The notes beneath the pieces are model-generated. The model made no database searches. It saw only the letters and a list, made by a program, of their open reading frames with translations, and was not told the DNA's origin. Of a stretch of DNA of 45,524 bases, positions 24,065 through 32,083 are shown one piece after another. Source of the stretch: Paracoccaceae bacterium (lineage in GTDB: Bacteria > Pseudomonadota > Alphaproteobacteria > Rhodobacterales > Rhodobacteraceae); assembly GCA_026707935.1 (NCBI GenBank), contig JAPOVX010000218.1:1-45524 (forward strand), in the 5' to 3' direction. Position numbers and translations under genes: made by a program. How positions within the stretch are numbered: the stretch's first letter is position 1; the number at the start of each line of letters is the position of its first letter.

Positions 24065-26509
24065 ATGGCTGCACATCGTAACCACGCCAGGGTCGCGATC
24101 ATCGGCGGAGGTGTCGTGGGATGTTCCGTCGCCTATCACCTGGCGAAGCTGGGCTGGACCGACATCGTCCTGTTCGAGCGCAAGCGACTGACCTGCGGGA
24201 CGACCTGGCATGCAGCCGGCCTGATCGCGCAGTTGCGCGCGACAGCAAATATGACGCGCCTCGCCAAGTATACGCAGGAACTCTACGGCAGCCTTGAAGC
24301 CGAGACGGGGATTGCGACGGGTCTTCGTCGCTGCGGCTCGATCACGGTCGCACTGACTGAAGACAGGAAGGAAGAAATCTTCCGGCAAGCGGCCATGGCC
24401 AGGGCTTTTGGCGTCGAAATCGAAGAAGTCACGCCCGGCGAGATCGCGAAAAAATACGAGCATTTGAACACCGACGATGTGATTGCCGGGGTCTGGCTTC
24501 CGCTCGACGGCCAGGGAGATCCGGCGAATATCGCCCTGGCATTGGCACGAGGTGCGCAAAACCGGGGCGTTTCCATCCGCGAGAATAGCCGGGTGACCGG
24601 AATGACCGTCGAAGGTCGCCGGGTTTCAGGAATAACCTGGGAGTCCGGCGGTGAAACAGGTGAAATGAGCGTTGAGGCAGTGGTCAACTGCGCCGGGATG
24701 TGGGGACACGCGGTCGGCAAACTTGCCGGGGTCAATGTTCCGCTGCATGCTTGCGAGCATTTCTATATCGTAACCGAGCCTATTGACGGTCTTTCCCGTT
24801 TGCCGGTTCTGCGCGTTCCGGACGAGTGCGCCTATTTCAAGGAGGACGCCGGCAAACTGTTGCTGGGTGCATTCGAGCCTGAATCCAAACCCTGGGGCAT
24901 GAACGGAATCCCGGAGGATTTCGAATTCGACCAGCTGCCCGAGGACTTCGAACATTTCGAACCGATTCTCGAGAAAGCCTGCCAGCGTATGCCGATCCTG
25001 GCCGGCACGGGGATACAGACCTTTTTCAACGGGCCGGAGAGCTTCACGCCGGACTCTGCCTACCATCTCGGGTTGGCGCCCGAACGGGACAATGTCTGGG
25101 TGGCCGCGGGATTCAATTCGGTCGGGGTTCAGTCGGCGGGCGGCGCCGGAATGGCTCTCGCCCAATGGATGGAAGACGGCTCCAGGCCATTCGACCTCGG
25201 TGACGTGGACATCGGCCGCATGCAGCCGTTCCAGGGGAACCGGCACTACCTTCTCGAGCGTTCCCGCGAGACGCTTGGCCTGCTTTATGCCGATCATTAC
25301 CCCTTTCGCCAGAAAGCGACCGCCAGGGGAATCCGTCGCTCGCCTTTCCATCGTGAACTCCTGGACTGCGGCGCTGTCATGGGCGAAATCGCCGGCTGGG
25401 AGCGCCCGAACTGGTTTGCGCGGGACGGCCAGGAGCGCGCGTACAATTACAGCTGGGGGCGACAGAACTGGTTCGAGAACTCCGCCGAGGAACACCGGGC
25501 GGTCCGGGAAGGCGTCGGCATGTACGACATGTCGTCGTTCGGGAAAATCCGGGTTGAGGGACCGGACGCGGAAGCCTTTCTCAACCATGTCTGCGGCGCG
25601 GACCTGAGCGTACCGGACGGCAAGATCGTCTACACGCAATTCCTGAATGACAAAGGCGGAATCGAGGCAGACGTCACGGTCACGAGGCTGTCCGAGACGC
25701 TTTATCTTGTCGTCACGCCCGCGGCCACCAGGCTTGCCGACCAGACCTGGCTCGCCCGGCACGGCGACGGTTACCGCGTGGTACTGACGGACGTCACGGC
25801 CGGGGAGGCGGCCCTTGCAGTCATGGGTCCCCGATCCAGGGAACTGCTGAGCTCGGTCTCACCCGGGGACTTTTCGAACGAGCACAATCCGTTCGGAACC
25901 GCGCAGTCGGTCGAGATCGGGATGGGGCTGGCCCGGGTCCACCGTGTTTCCTATGTCGGTGAACTCGGGTGGGAAATCTACGTCTCGTCCGACATGGCCG
26001 GGCACCTGTTCGAGACCCTTCGGGAAGCCGGTGCCGTCTTCGGCTTGAGGCCGTGCGGCATGCACATGATGGACAGTTGCCGGATCGAAAAGGCGTTTCG
26101 ACACTTCGGACACGACATCACCTGTGAAGACCACGTTCTCGAGGCTGGCCTGGGTTTCGCGGTCAAGACCTCGAAGCCTGATTTCATCGGTCGCTCCGCG
26201 GTCCTCGAAAAGAGGGATGCGGGCCTGGACAACCGGCTGCTCCAGTTCCTGCTCGACGATCCCGAGCCGCTTCTCTACCACAACGAACCGGTGATCAGGG
26301 ACGGGGAAATCGTCGGCTATCTCTCATCAGGCAATTACGGGCACACGCTCGGTGCCGCCGTTGGTCTCGGATACATCCCGAGCCGGGGAGAAAGCGCGGC
26401 CGACCTCCTGGCGTCGTCCTACGAAATCGACGTCGCGGGAACCCGTGTCCCGGCAGCAGCGTCCATTCGCCCGCTCTATGACCCTGGCGCCTCCCGCGTC
26501 AGGATGTAG
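24065..26509 (+). CDS. FAD-dependent dimethylglycine/sarcosine dehydrogenase-like protein with GcvT domain, paralogue 2
   Basis: The 814-residue protein repeats the architecture of the gene at 20184. GGGVVG is at 14-19, TTWHAAG around the covalent-FAD His49, and a FAD domain runs to about residue 400. GcvT-type domains follow, with RVHRVSYVGELGWEIY and CGMHMMDSCRIEKAFRHFG. AGAAGGA precedes the ATG. Upstream is an 85-bp gap, the largest inside the cluster, where a second promoter could sit. This paralogue keeps more of the canonical dimethylglycine dehydrogenase motifs (for example GFNSVGVQSAGGAG) than the first one, so it is the better candidate for that activity. The first may act on another methylated substrate. 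Confidence 0.91.
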   Translation: MAAHRNHARVAIIGGGVVGCSVAYHLAKLGWTDIVLFERKRLTCGTTWHAAGLIAQLRATANMTRLAKYTQELYGSLEAETGIATGLRRCGSITVALTEDRKEEIFRQAAMARAFGVEIEEVTPGEIAKKYEHLNTDDVIAGVWLPLDGQGDPANIALALARGAQNRGVSIRENSRVTGMTVEGRRVSGITWESGGETGEMSVEAVVNCAGMWGHAVGKLAGVNVPLHACEHFYIVTEPIDGLSRLPVLRVPDECAYFKEDAGKLLLGAFEPESKPWGMNGIPEDFEFDQLPEDFEHFEPILEKACQRMPILAGTGIQTFFNGPESFTPDSAYHLGLAPERDNVWVAAGFNSVGVQSAGGAGMALAQWMEDGSRPFDLGDVDIGRMQPFQGNRHYLLERSRETLGLLYADHYPFRQKATARGIRRSPFHRELLDCGAVMGEIAGWERPNWFARDGQERAYNYSWGRQNWFENSAEEHRAVREGVGMYDMSSFGKIRVEGPDAEAFLNHVCGADLSVPDGKIVYTQFLNDKGGIEADVTVTRLSETLYLVVTPAATRLADQTWLARHGDGYRVVLTDVTAGEAALAVMGPRSRELLSSVSPGDFSNEHNPFGTAQSVEIGMGLARVHRVSYVGELGWEIYVSSDMAGHLFETLREAGAVFGLRPCGMHMMDSCRIEKAFRHFGHDITCEDHVLEAGLGFAVKTSKPDFIGRSAVLEKRDAGLDNRLLQFLLDDPEPLLYHNEPVIRDGEIVGYLSSGNYGHTLGAAVGLGYIPSRGESAADLLASSYEIDVAGTRVPAAASIRPLYDPGASRVRM

Positions 26510-26542
26510 CGTTTGCGGGCCGGGTGCACTTTACCTGTCGGC

Positions 26543-27286
26543 ATGGACCAGCTCATGAACCATGTCGCGGGACAGGTTGCCACCGGCGATCTACCGGACG
26601 CCCGGCACCTGCGAGAGTGTTTTCGTCCCACTCGGGCCGGATCGGACTACAATCCTCCGGAGTCACCCCTGGAATTCGTCCACGCCGACGACCATTTGCT
26701 GGTCGTCAGCAAGCCGTCAGGATTGCTGTCGGTGCCCGGGAAAGGACATGCATTGAGGGACTGCCTCCTCGCGCGTGTTCAAGCGGAGATGCCCGCGGCG
26801 CTGCTCGTCCACCGCCTTGACCGCGACACCTCCGGGATCACGGTTTTCGCACTGACGTCTCACTCACAGCGGCATCTTGGTCGCCAATTCGAAGATCGCA
26901 TCGTTGAAAAGACCTACGTTGCGCGGGTACGGGGTCGAATGCCGCTTCCGGACGGCGTGATCGAACTCCCGATCATCGCCGACTGGCCCAACAGGCCTCT
27001 CCAGAAAGTCTGCTTCGAGACCGGCCGCCCCGCCCTGACTGCGTGGCAGGTGGAACATTTCGAAGACGACGCCACGCGCGTTCTGTTGTATCCGAAGACC
27101 GGGCGAAGCCATCAGTTGCGCCTCCACATGCAGGCAATCGGCCACCCTGTTCTTGGCGACCCCCTCTATGGCGAACCGGACCTGACTGGATCCGTCGACA
27201 GGCTGCAACTTCATGCATCGCGTCTCAAGCTACGACATCCCGACGGCGGCGCGTGGATGGAGTTTTCCAGCCCGCAGCCGTTCTGA
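26543..27286 (+). CDS. RluA-family pseudouridine synthase
   Basis: The 247-residue RNA-modifying enzyme has the RluA signature HRLDRDTSG with catalytic Asp93, preceded by VVSKPSGLLSVPG. It ends with the RluA features KTGRSHQLRLHMQAIGHPVLGDPLYG. It would convert uridine to pseudouridine in rRNA or tRNA, without an S4 domain, as in the RluA subgroup. The start is uncertain: the ATG at 26543 and an in-frame ATG at 26555 lack a strong ribosome-binding site, and a TTG at 26513 is also in frame. The 33-bp gap to the dehydrogenase gene suggests co-transcription without a functional link. Confidence 0.9.
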   Translation: MDQLMNHVAGQVATGDLPDARHLRECFRPTRAGSDYNPPESPLEFVHADDHLLVVSKPSGLLSVPGKGHALRDCLLARVQAEMPAALLVHRLDRDTSGITVFALTSHSQRHLGRQFEDRIVEKTYVARVRGRMPLPDGVIELPIIADWPNRPLQKVCFETGRPALTAWQVEHFEDDATRVLLYPKTGRSHQLRLHMQAIGHPVLGDPLYGEPDLTGSVDRLQLHASRLKLRHPDGGAWMEFSSPQPF

Positions 27287-27356
27287 ATGGTCCGGACCAG
27301 CACACCATCCGGACCTTCACAGCCAGGCGATTGCCGATCTGCCGCGACCCATCGCA

Positions 27357-28358
27357 TCAGAACGCTGCCTCCAGGACGTCCCGGTATCCAAACGTCGCGG
27401 CGAGCCCGCCCGTATGAACAAAAAGCACCCTGCTTGTCTTCGGAATTGTTCCGGCAGAAATCAATGCCGGAATTGCAGCAAGGGCCTTGGCCGAATAGAC
27501 CGGATCGAGCAGGATTCCCTCACGGCGGGCCAGCATCTTCATCGCGTCGACGACCGCATCGCCGACCTTTCCGTAACCGGGTGCAAGCGCCCCGTCCCAA
27601 AGGTGCACGGGCAGATCCGGCGAGAACGACGCGCCTCCGGCAAGGCGCGCCAATCCCTCAAGGACGACCCCAAGTCTTTCTGCCTGTGATGACGCGGTTC
27701 TTCGCACGCAGCTTCCGATCACCCGCGCCTGGCTGCCGGCTTCCCGCAGCCCGGCGAGAAGCCCCGCGTGCGTCAGACCGCTTCCCGAGGGGACGATGAC
27801 AAAATCGAAATCAGGCGCCTGGGCGGCAATCTCCTCGGCGGCCCGCATGTATCCCAGCGCGCCGAGCGGCGGATTGCCGGCCGAAAGAGGAATGACGTAG
27901 GGACGCGCTCCTTCTCCCCGAAGTTGCCGTGCCCGCAAACGCAGCGCCGCGTCCGCCTCTTCCTCGTTTTCTCCTTCGGGAAAGCGAACGATCTCCGCGC
28001 CGAGAATGCGGAGCAGGAGCACGTTTCCCGAGGCGTGGTACGCGACGCCCATGCCCGGAACACGGTCCTCCAGCTGGACAATCGGCTTCATTCCAAGCGA
28101 GCGCGCAGCCGCGGCAGCCGTTCGAACAAAGTTTGACTGAACCGCACCGGTGATGAAGATGGCGTCGGCTCGTTCCGCCTGTGCCGCGCCCAGGTAATAC
28201 TCAAGCTGCCTTGCCTTGTTTCCGCCAAAGGGCGCTCCGGCAAGGTCATCACGCTTGATGTAGAGATTGACGCCCAGATCTTCCGAGAGATTGTGTAACC
28301 GGTAAATCGGCATCTCGCCTGCAACGAGCTGCACCCGGGGATGCTTGTCTCCAGACAT
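27357..28358 (-). CDS. PLP-dependent D-cysteine desulfhydrase / ACC deaminase family protein
   Basis: The 333-residue fold-type II PLP enzyme has the family N-terminal IKRDDLAG and GGNKARQLEYY, with Lys48 as the Schiff-base lysine. AVQSNFVRTAAAAARSLG, the phosphate-binding IVPSGSGLTHAGLLAG and LLDPVYSAKA follow. Members cleave D-cysteine, L-cysteate or 1-aminocyclopropane-1-carboxylate. Which of these applies is not decided by visible residues, although desulfhydrase- or cysteate lyase-like activity is common in marine alphaproteobacteria. It is a single minus-strand gene converging on the pseudouridine synthase gene 70 bp away. Confidence 0.85.
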   Translation of the reverse strand: MSGDKHPRVQLVAGEMPIYRLHNLSEDLGVNLYIKRDDLAGAPFGGNKARQLEYYLGAAQAERADAIFITGAVQSNFVRTAAAAARSLGMKPIVQLEDRVPGMGVAYHASGNVLLLRILGAEIVRFPEGENEEEADAALRLRARQLRGEGARPYVIPLSAGNPPLGALGYMRAAEEIAAQAPDFDFVIVPSGSGLTHAGLLAGLREAGSQARVIGSCVRRTASSQAERLGVVLEGLARLAGGASFSPDLPVHLWDGALAPGYGKVGDAVVDAMKMLARREGILLDPVYSAKALAAIPALISAGTIPKTSRVLFVHTGGLAATFGYRDVLEAAF

Positions 28359-28561
28359 CCGTTTTTCTCCAGATTTGCTCAGGTAACCTATTCAGAGCCC
28401 TGACACGCATTTTTCCAGCTTGGCGGCAAGCCCGAAACCCGTCACCAATATGCTGAGAGCCCGTTGCGCAGAACCTGCAACAGTGCGGTCTCGCTTGAGA
28501 CAGGGCAATCCTTGTCGGCCCATCCCCCGTCCCTTCAATTCGGGCAAAGCTATTTCACACG

Positions 28562-28816
28562 TCAGACGGCATCCCCAGGCGTCGGCGGAGTTTCCGGCGC
28601 ACGGTCAAGAAGCTTTGTCAGATCGCCCCGCTTGGCCGCGTCGGCGCGCGCTTTAAGGAAATCGTCAGCCGTCTCCACGGCCCCGATCTTCTGTGCAACG
28701 GCTGAGACGATCCACTGGTTGAGCGACACGCCATCCTCCTTGGCAAGGCGCGTCGCCGTCTCCTTGAGCGACTGCGGCAGCTGCAGCGGGTACTTGTAGC
28801 GTTGGGTCTGCGTCAT
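28562..28816 (-). CDS. HicB/RHH-like small antitoxin candidate
   Basis: The 84-residue protein contains YKYPLQLPQSLKETATRLAK and GVSLNQWIVSAVAQKIG, the ribbon-helix-helix pattern (a beta strand, a helix and an NQWI/NQFI turn) found in HicB-type and related antitoxin domains. Its charged C-terminal tail (DFLKARADAAKRGDLTKLL) could wrap a toxin. Its ATG overlaps the stop of the PIN gene upstream as ATGA (28813-28816), so the pair is translationally coupled. It probably neutralises that PIN protein and represses the operon. Confidence 0.75.
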   Translation of the reverse strand: MTQTQRYKYPLQLPQSLKETATRLAKEDGVSLNQWIVSAVAQKIGAVETADDFLKARADAAKRGDLTKLLDRAPETPPTPGDAV

Positions 28817-29241
28817 GTATTCAGCCTCCTCAAGATTTCTCCGGGCGTTGCGATGGTCACACCCAGCCTGAGGGCCGGGAGGAAATCCTTGACGTTATGC
28901 GTCACGATAGCCCCGGCGTCTCCATTCAGGGCAGCCTCAAGCACCATCTCATCCGCGGCATCGGCCAGTATCGGGCGCGTGCGAAACGCGATATCGACGC
29001 CTTCGGAAACGGCGGCAAGCGCGTTCATGACTGCCGCGACATCCTCAAGGCTGTGGCCCGTCGCAATCAGGGTCTCCTCCCGGCTCAACACCGCCTCATA
29101 TTCCAGAAACAGTGCCGTGGAACAAAGCGGCGTCACCATGCCCCGGTCAACGAACCGCAACAGCAGGTTGCTCGCCCCATTGCGGCTCCGGAACGCCGCT
29201 ACGATCACGTTGGTGTCCAGAACCAGCCTCATGGGAGACAA
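28813..29241 (-). CDS. PIN-domain toxin candidate
   Basis: The 142-residue PIN-domain protein starts with MRLVLDTNVIVAAFRS (first acidic Asp9). It has the conserved EYEAVL glutamate, ADAADEMVLEAALNG and THNVKDF, which together form the acidic metal site of a ribonuclease. It matches the putative-toxin PIN family often annotated TIGR00305. It lies upstream of the antitoxin-like gene, the reverse of the common antitoxin-first order. Immediately behind it begins a region of decayed genes, so the pair sits at the edge of an accessory insertion. Confidence 0.82.
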   Translation of the reverse strand: MSPMRLVLDTNVIVAAFRSRNGASNLLLRFVDRGMVTPLCSTALFLEYEAVLSREETLIATGHSLEDVAAVMNALAAVSEGVDIAFRTRPILADAADEMVLEAALNGDAGAIVTHNVKDFLPALRLGVTIATPGEILRRLNT

Positions 29242-29890
29242 TCTATGGACATCTCATAAGATGTCAATGATGGACTCACGACATCCGTTAATGCGTGGTT
29301 TCCCGCGGTTGCGTCGAGTACGACGTCATCTGTCATCGTGGCCTCCGCCGGAATTGTTGTTGTCATTGGCCGCACAAATAGCTTTCTTGAAATCCTCGCG
29401 CGCCATCCGCCTGGCGATCAGCGGGCAATGAACGGCACCACCACGACCAGCTGCACGAAAGCTTCGGCATCGCCCCTCGTATTCCGCACGTCCGGTGCAC
29501 GACTGTCGATTGCTGGTTTCTCTTCGCCGGAAAACTGCTCGCCACCGGCCATCGCCGGCTTCTTCCGCCAGTCGCCAATTTAAAGGATCGGCGGCCAATC
29601 GGTTGATGTCCCCTTGCTGCCATCCTGCGCCATTGGTGCTGATCTAGAGTTGGGCCAGGGAATGTGCCCACGGCGATCTTGCGGTAGTTGGTTAACCGCA
29701 ACAGGCCCGTGTGGGCAAGGACGGTCTTCAGGCGGACGATCCAGACTGGTTGCCGCATGGCCGCGCTGCCTCTTGCTGGTCGTTTCTGAAGATTGCAAAG
29801 GCCGGGCAGAAAATCGATTGTCGTTTTGCAAGAGATATTTCGACTTCGTGTTGGCGATGGCGTAGAAACGGCGGCAAATGGAGAAGGTTT
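29242..29890. other. Decayed accessory sequence without a recognisable gene
   Basis: The minus strand shows protein-like fragments in changing frames, for example REDFKKAICAANDNNNSG near 29340-29400 and LAHTGLLRLTNYRKIAVGTF near 29680-29720, but no intact gene and no family I can name. It continues directly from the relaxase remnant on its right and is probably part of the same decayed element. Confidence 0.35.
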
Positions 29891-30430
29891 TAACCCGATT
29901 CCCCGGCCCCGGCCGAGGCCACGACTGATGGCAAGGTCGCGACCGAGACTGTCGGCCAGGTCGAAGTCGTTGCCCGGTTCGCGCCAGCGACTCCGACACA
30001 GGGATTCAATCTGTGCATCGCGTCCGAGGCCATCGCCAATTTGCCCATCTCCTTGCGCACTACCCCGTAACCGGAATGGTCGCCCACCGCATTTTTCTGC
30101 TCACCGGCCCGGTCGAACGTCTGCCAACACTCCACGCAGCGATCCGCCCGACCTTGCAAATCGGTGCGGATTTCGGTTTCCAGTTGCTTGGCCCGGACGG
30201 CACGGCTGATCCTACCCGTTCCCGCTTAACGGGCGAGGCTGAGTTTTCCTTGGAGTTAGCGGCCTCCGCATCCTGCCAACCGCGACGGCGCACATCCTCG
30301 AATGCGCACCATACCGCACCGAGCTCTCGTCGCTGGTCGATGGAGGGCGTGAGACCCTGACGTTCGGCTTCTGGAATCGCATCAGACGCACCGGCATGGC
30401 GGAAAAGCGTTCGTTGTCATCGGGATGCCG
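29890..30430 (-). pseudogene. traA: C-terminal remnant of a TraA-type conjugative relaxase
   Basis: On the minus strand, fragments in two frames join into a typical Ti-type TraA tail. First come WCAFEDVRRRGWQDAEAANS, ETEIRTDLQGRADRCVECWQ and GYGVVRKEMGKLAMASDA. After a one-base shift near 30030 come QIESLCRSRWREPGNDFDLA, SLGRDLAISRG and LGRGRGIGL. TraA relaxases commonly end with a DPQ(L/V)ESLLR-type stretch and a Gly/Arg-rich GRGRGLGL tail, which this mirrors. The N-terminal relaxase and helicase domains are absent. It is evidence of a former plasmid or conjugative element. The assignment is by motif memory, not by alignment. Confidence 0.5.
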
Positions 30431-30438
30431 CCGAACAC

Positions 30439-31015
30439 TCAAATCTCATGCGCTCCGTCCAGATACTTGGCGGCAATGACCGCCGGGTTCGGTTCGCCAT
30501 CGAATGGCGGCTGGCAGGCGATGATGCGCGGCTCGTCAGCAACCGACGCCGCCGCCACCGACATGTGGGCCGAAGCGACCATCGGGAACTAGCCGCCCGG
30601 CACATGGCAGCCAACCAGTTGGACGAGGTATCTTTGTGCCCGAGGATGACGCAAGGCAGGGTTTCGACCTCGAAATCTGTGATGGAAGGCGTTGCGCAAG
30701 GGCGACATTCACGACCTGCACATGTGCAAATTTGATGTCCTCCATGTCGCGCGGACCGACCTTTGCGATGATCGCTCCGATCTCAGCTCCCGACAGGTGA
30801 CAGCATTCGCGATCTTAATCGTCGAATTAGACGGCGAGTGCTTTGACAGCCGCATCGCGTCGGGCTTCGATTTCCCTCATCGTGCTTTTGACGACATCGC
30901 GCACTTCGCGTCTTCTTCGGCACATCCGGTCTCGGGTTTGCCGCGCTTGAGATTTTCGATAGCCGTATGCATTCTCCATGCATTGTGACGCTGCATTGAA
31001 AATCTGGTCGTCCAA
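30439..31015 (-). pseudogene. Broken histidinol dehydrogenase-family gene (HpsN-like)
   Basis: From an ATG at 31015 the fragments are colinear with the N-terminal half of HisD-family dehydrogenases. REVRDVVKSTMREIEARRDA and AVKALAV come first, then a stop at 30827, then SGAEIGAIIAKVGPRDMEDI, VGCHVPGG, a TAG at 30589-30591, FPMVASAHMSVAAASVADEP and AAKYLDGAHEI. A TGA at 30439-30441 follows. The GCHVPGG and PMVASAHMSV motifs are those of the sulfopropanediol dehydrogenase/histidinol dehydrogenase group. The C-terminal half (the GPGN and zinc region) is missing and TraA-like sequence follows. It cannot give an active enzyme. Confidence 0.68.
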
Positions 31016-31051
31016 AAAAATTGATCAGTCCGCACTGCATGGTCGGGTGGT

Positions 31052-31342
31052 TTAACGGCAATTTTCGTAAGTGCCCGAAAATGAATGCGTGTAGAGTTCG
31101 ATGACCGTCCCCAAAGGACCGGTGCAGAAGACCATCCGCTTGGATAGATCGTTCGGATTACGCTGCCAGCTGCAGCTCATCCGCTTGCCACCTGGATCGA
31201 GAATTCGCCTGAGGGATTCACCGTTATCTGGCGCCGTCATGCAACTGTGAAACATCCCGCTCTTCCAGTATTCATGTGGTGGGTCGCGCGGTTCGTGGAG
31301 CGCGTTGATAATGCTGCGCTCCTGTCCGCCCGGAAGCGCCGC
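31052..31342 (-). pseudogene. C-terminal fragment of a VOC (glyoxalase/bleomycin-resistance) protein
   Basis: The minus-strand frame from about 31342 to the stop at 31052 reads EYWKSGMFHSCMTAPDNG, RMVFCTGPLGTVIELYTHSF and GTYENCR. The metal-binding glutamate context GTVIELYTHS is typical for the last strand of VOC-superfamily proteins. A stop codon lies upstream in frame and the N-terminal half is lacking, so this is a truncated remnant. It belongs to the same run of decayed minus-strand genes as the HisD-like remnant, 37 bp downstream. Confidence 0.5.
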
Positions 31343-31495
31343 TTCAGTATTCGGCCTCGGTTACAGGATGTTTTCAGCGCATACTTGGAAACCAGGGCTC
31401 TCTAATGGGTATCGCTTTGCAACCCGTGGGCATCCGACAACATCTCAAACACCTGCAGGTTGATCAGCATGACAACCAAATCGATCCGTCGGGTG

Positions 31496-32083
31496 CTACC
31501 CGAGATCGTCGACAGTATCCACATCGGCAAGAGAATCGACGTAACCGATCCGGTCACGCGGCAGCCGGCGCCCAAGCACATCCCTGGCGTCCTCAAGTGC
31601 ATGCGAAGTTGACCAGCGGACGCCGAGGAAAAGTCCCTTCGGCGTGCTCTGCAATCGACGCAGTCCGATAGCCCAGAAACCGCCGTCAGCGGATGGTCCG
31701 AGCACGGCATCGTGGCGAGCCAACCCCCGAAACGCACGTTCGATGTGGCCGGGCGCGACATCCGGAACATCCGTTCCGATAATGAGAATCGGCCCGACCG
31801 GAGAAATACGGAAAACCCGCTCAAGGCGATCGCCCAGATTCCCGTCTCCCTGTGGCCAGAGCGCGAATCCGGAAGGCCAGCATTTCGAGTCCGTCGCGGT
31901 CTTGTCAGGGCTGACAGCAAGCACGGTTTTCCAGCGCGGGTCGTATCCGACCCGCCTGATCAGGCTGCCCAACTGGTGCCTGTACCACCAGAGCGCATTG
32001 ACCATGCCGATGTCCTGCCCGAGGCGCGTCTTGACGCGACCGCACTGGGGCGCTTTCGCCATAATGAACAGTTGGCGGTTCAA
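31496..32083 (-). CDS. TIGR04282/DUF2064-family putative glycosyltransferase
   Basis: The 195-residue nucleotide-diphospho-sugar-transferase-like protein begins with FIMAKAPQCGRVKTRLGQDI, the family's nucleotide-binding opening. It continues with PQGDGNLGDRLERVF, ILIIGTDVPDVAPGHI and LGPSADGGFWAIGLR. Relatives include the arsenosugar-biosynthesis glycosyltransferase-like proteins; the actual reaction is mostly unknown. The start codon overlaps the stop of dapE by four bases (ATGA at 32080-32083), so it is translationally coupled to dapE, although no metabolic link is evident. Confidence 0.83.
   Translation of the reverse strand: MNRQLFIMAKAPQCGRVKTRLGQDIGMVNALWWYRHQLGSLIRRVGYDPRWKTVLAVSPDKTATDSKCWPSGFALWPQGDGNLGDRLERVFRISPVGPILIIGTDVPDVAPGHIERAFRGLARHDAVLGPSADGGFWAIGLRRLQSTPKGLFLGVRWSTSHALEDARDVLGRRLPRDRIGYVDSLADVDTVDDLG

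Noticed and set aside
29793..30209. Arg/Pro-rich 138-codon plus-strand frame
   Set aside because: It is opposite the TraA-like remnant, and its low-complexity composition is typical of a shadow frame.
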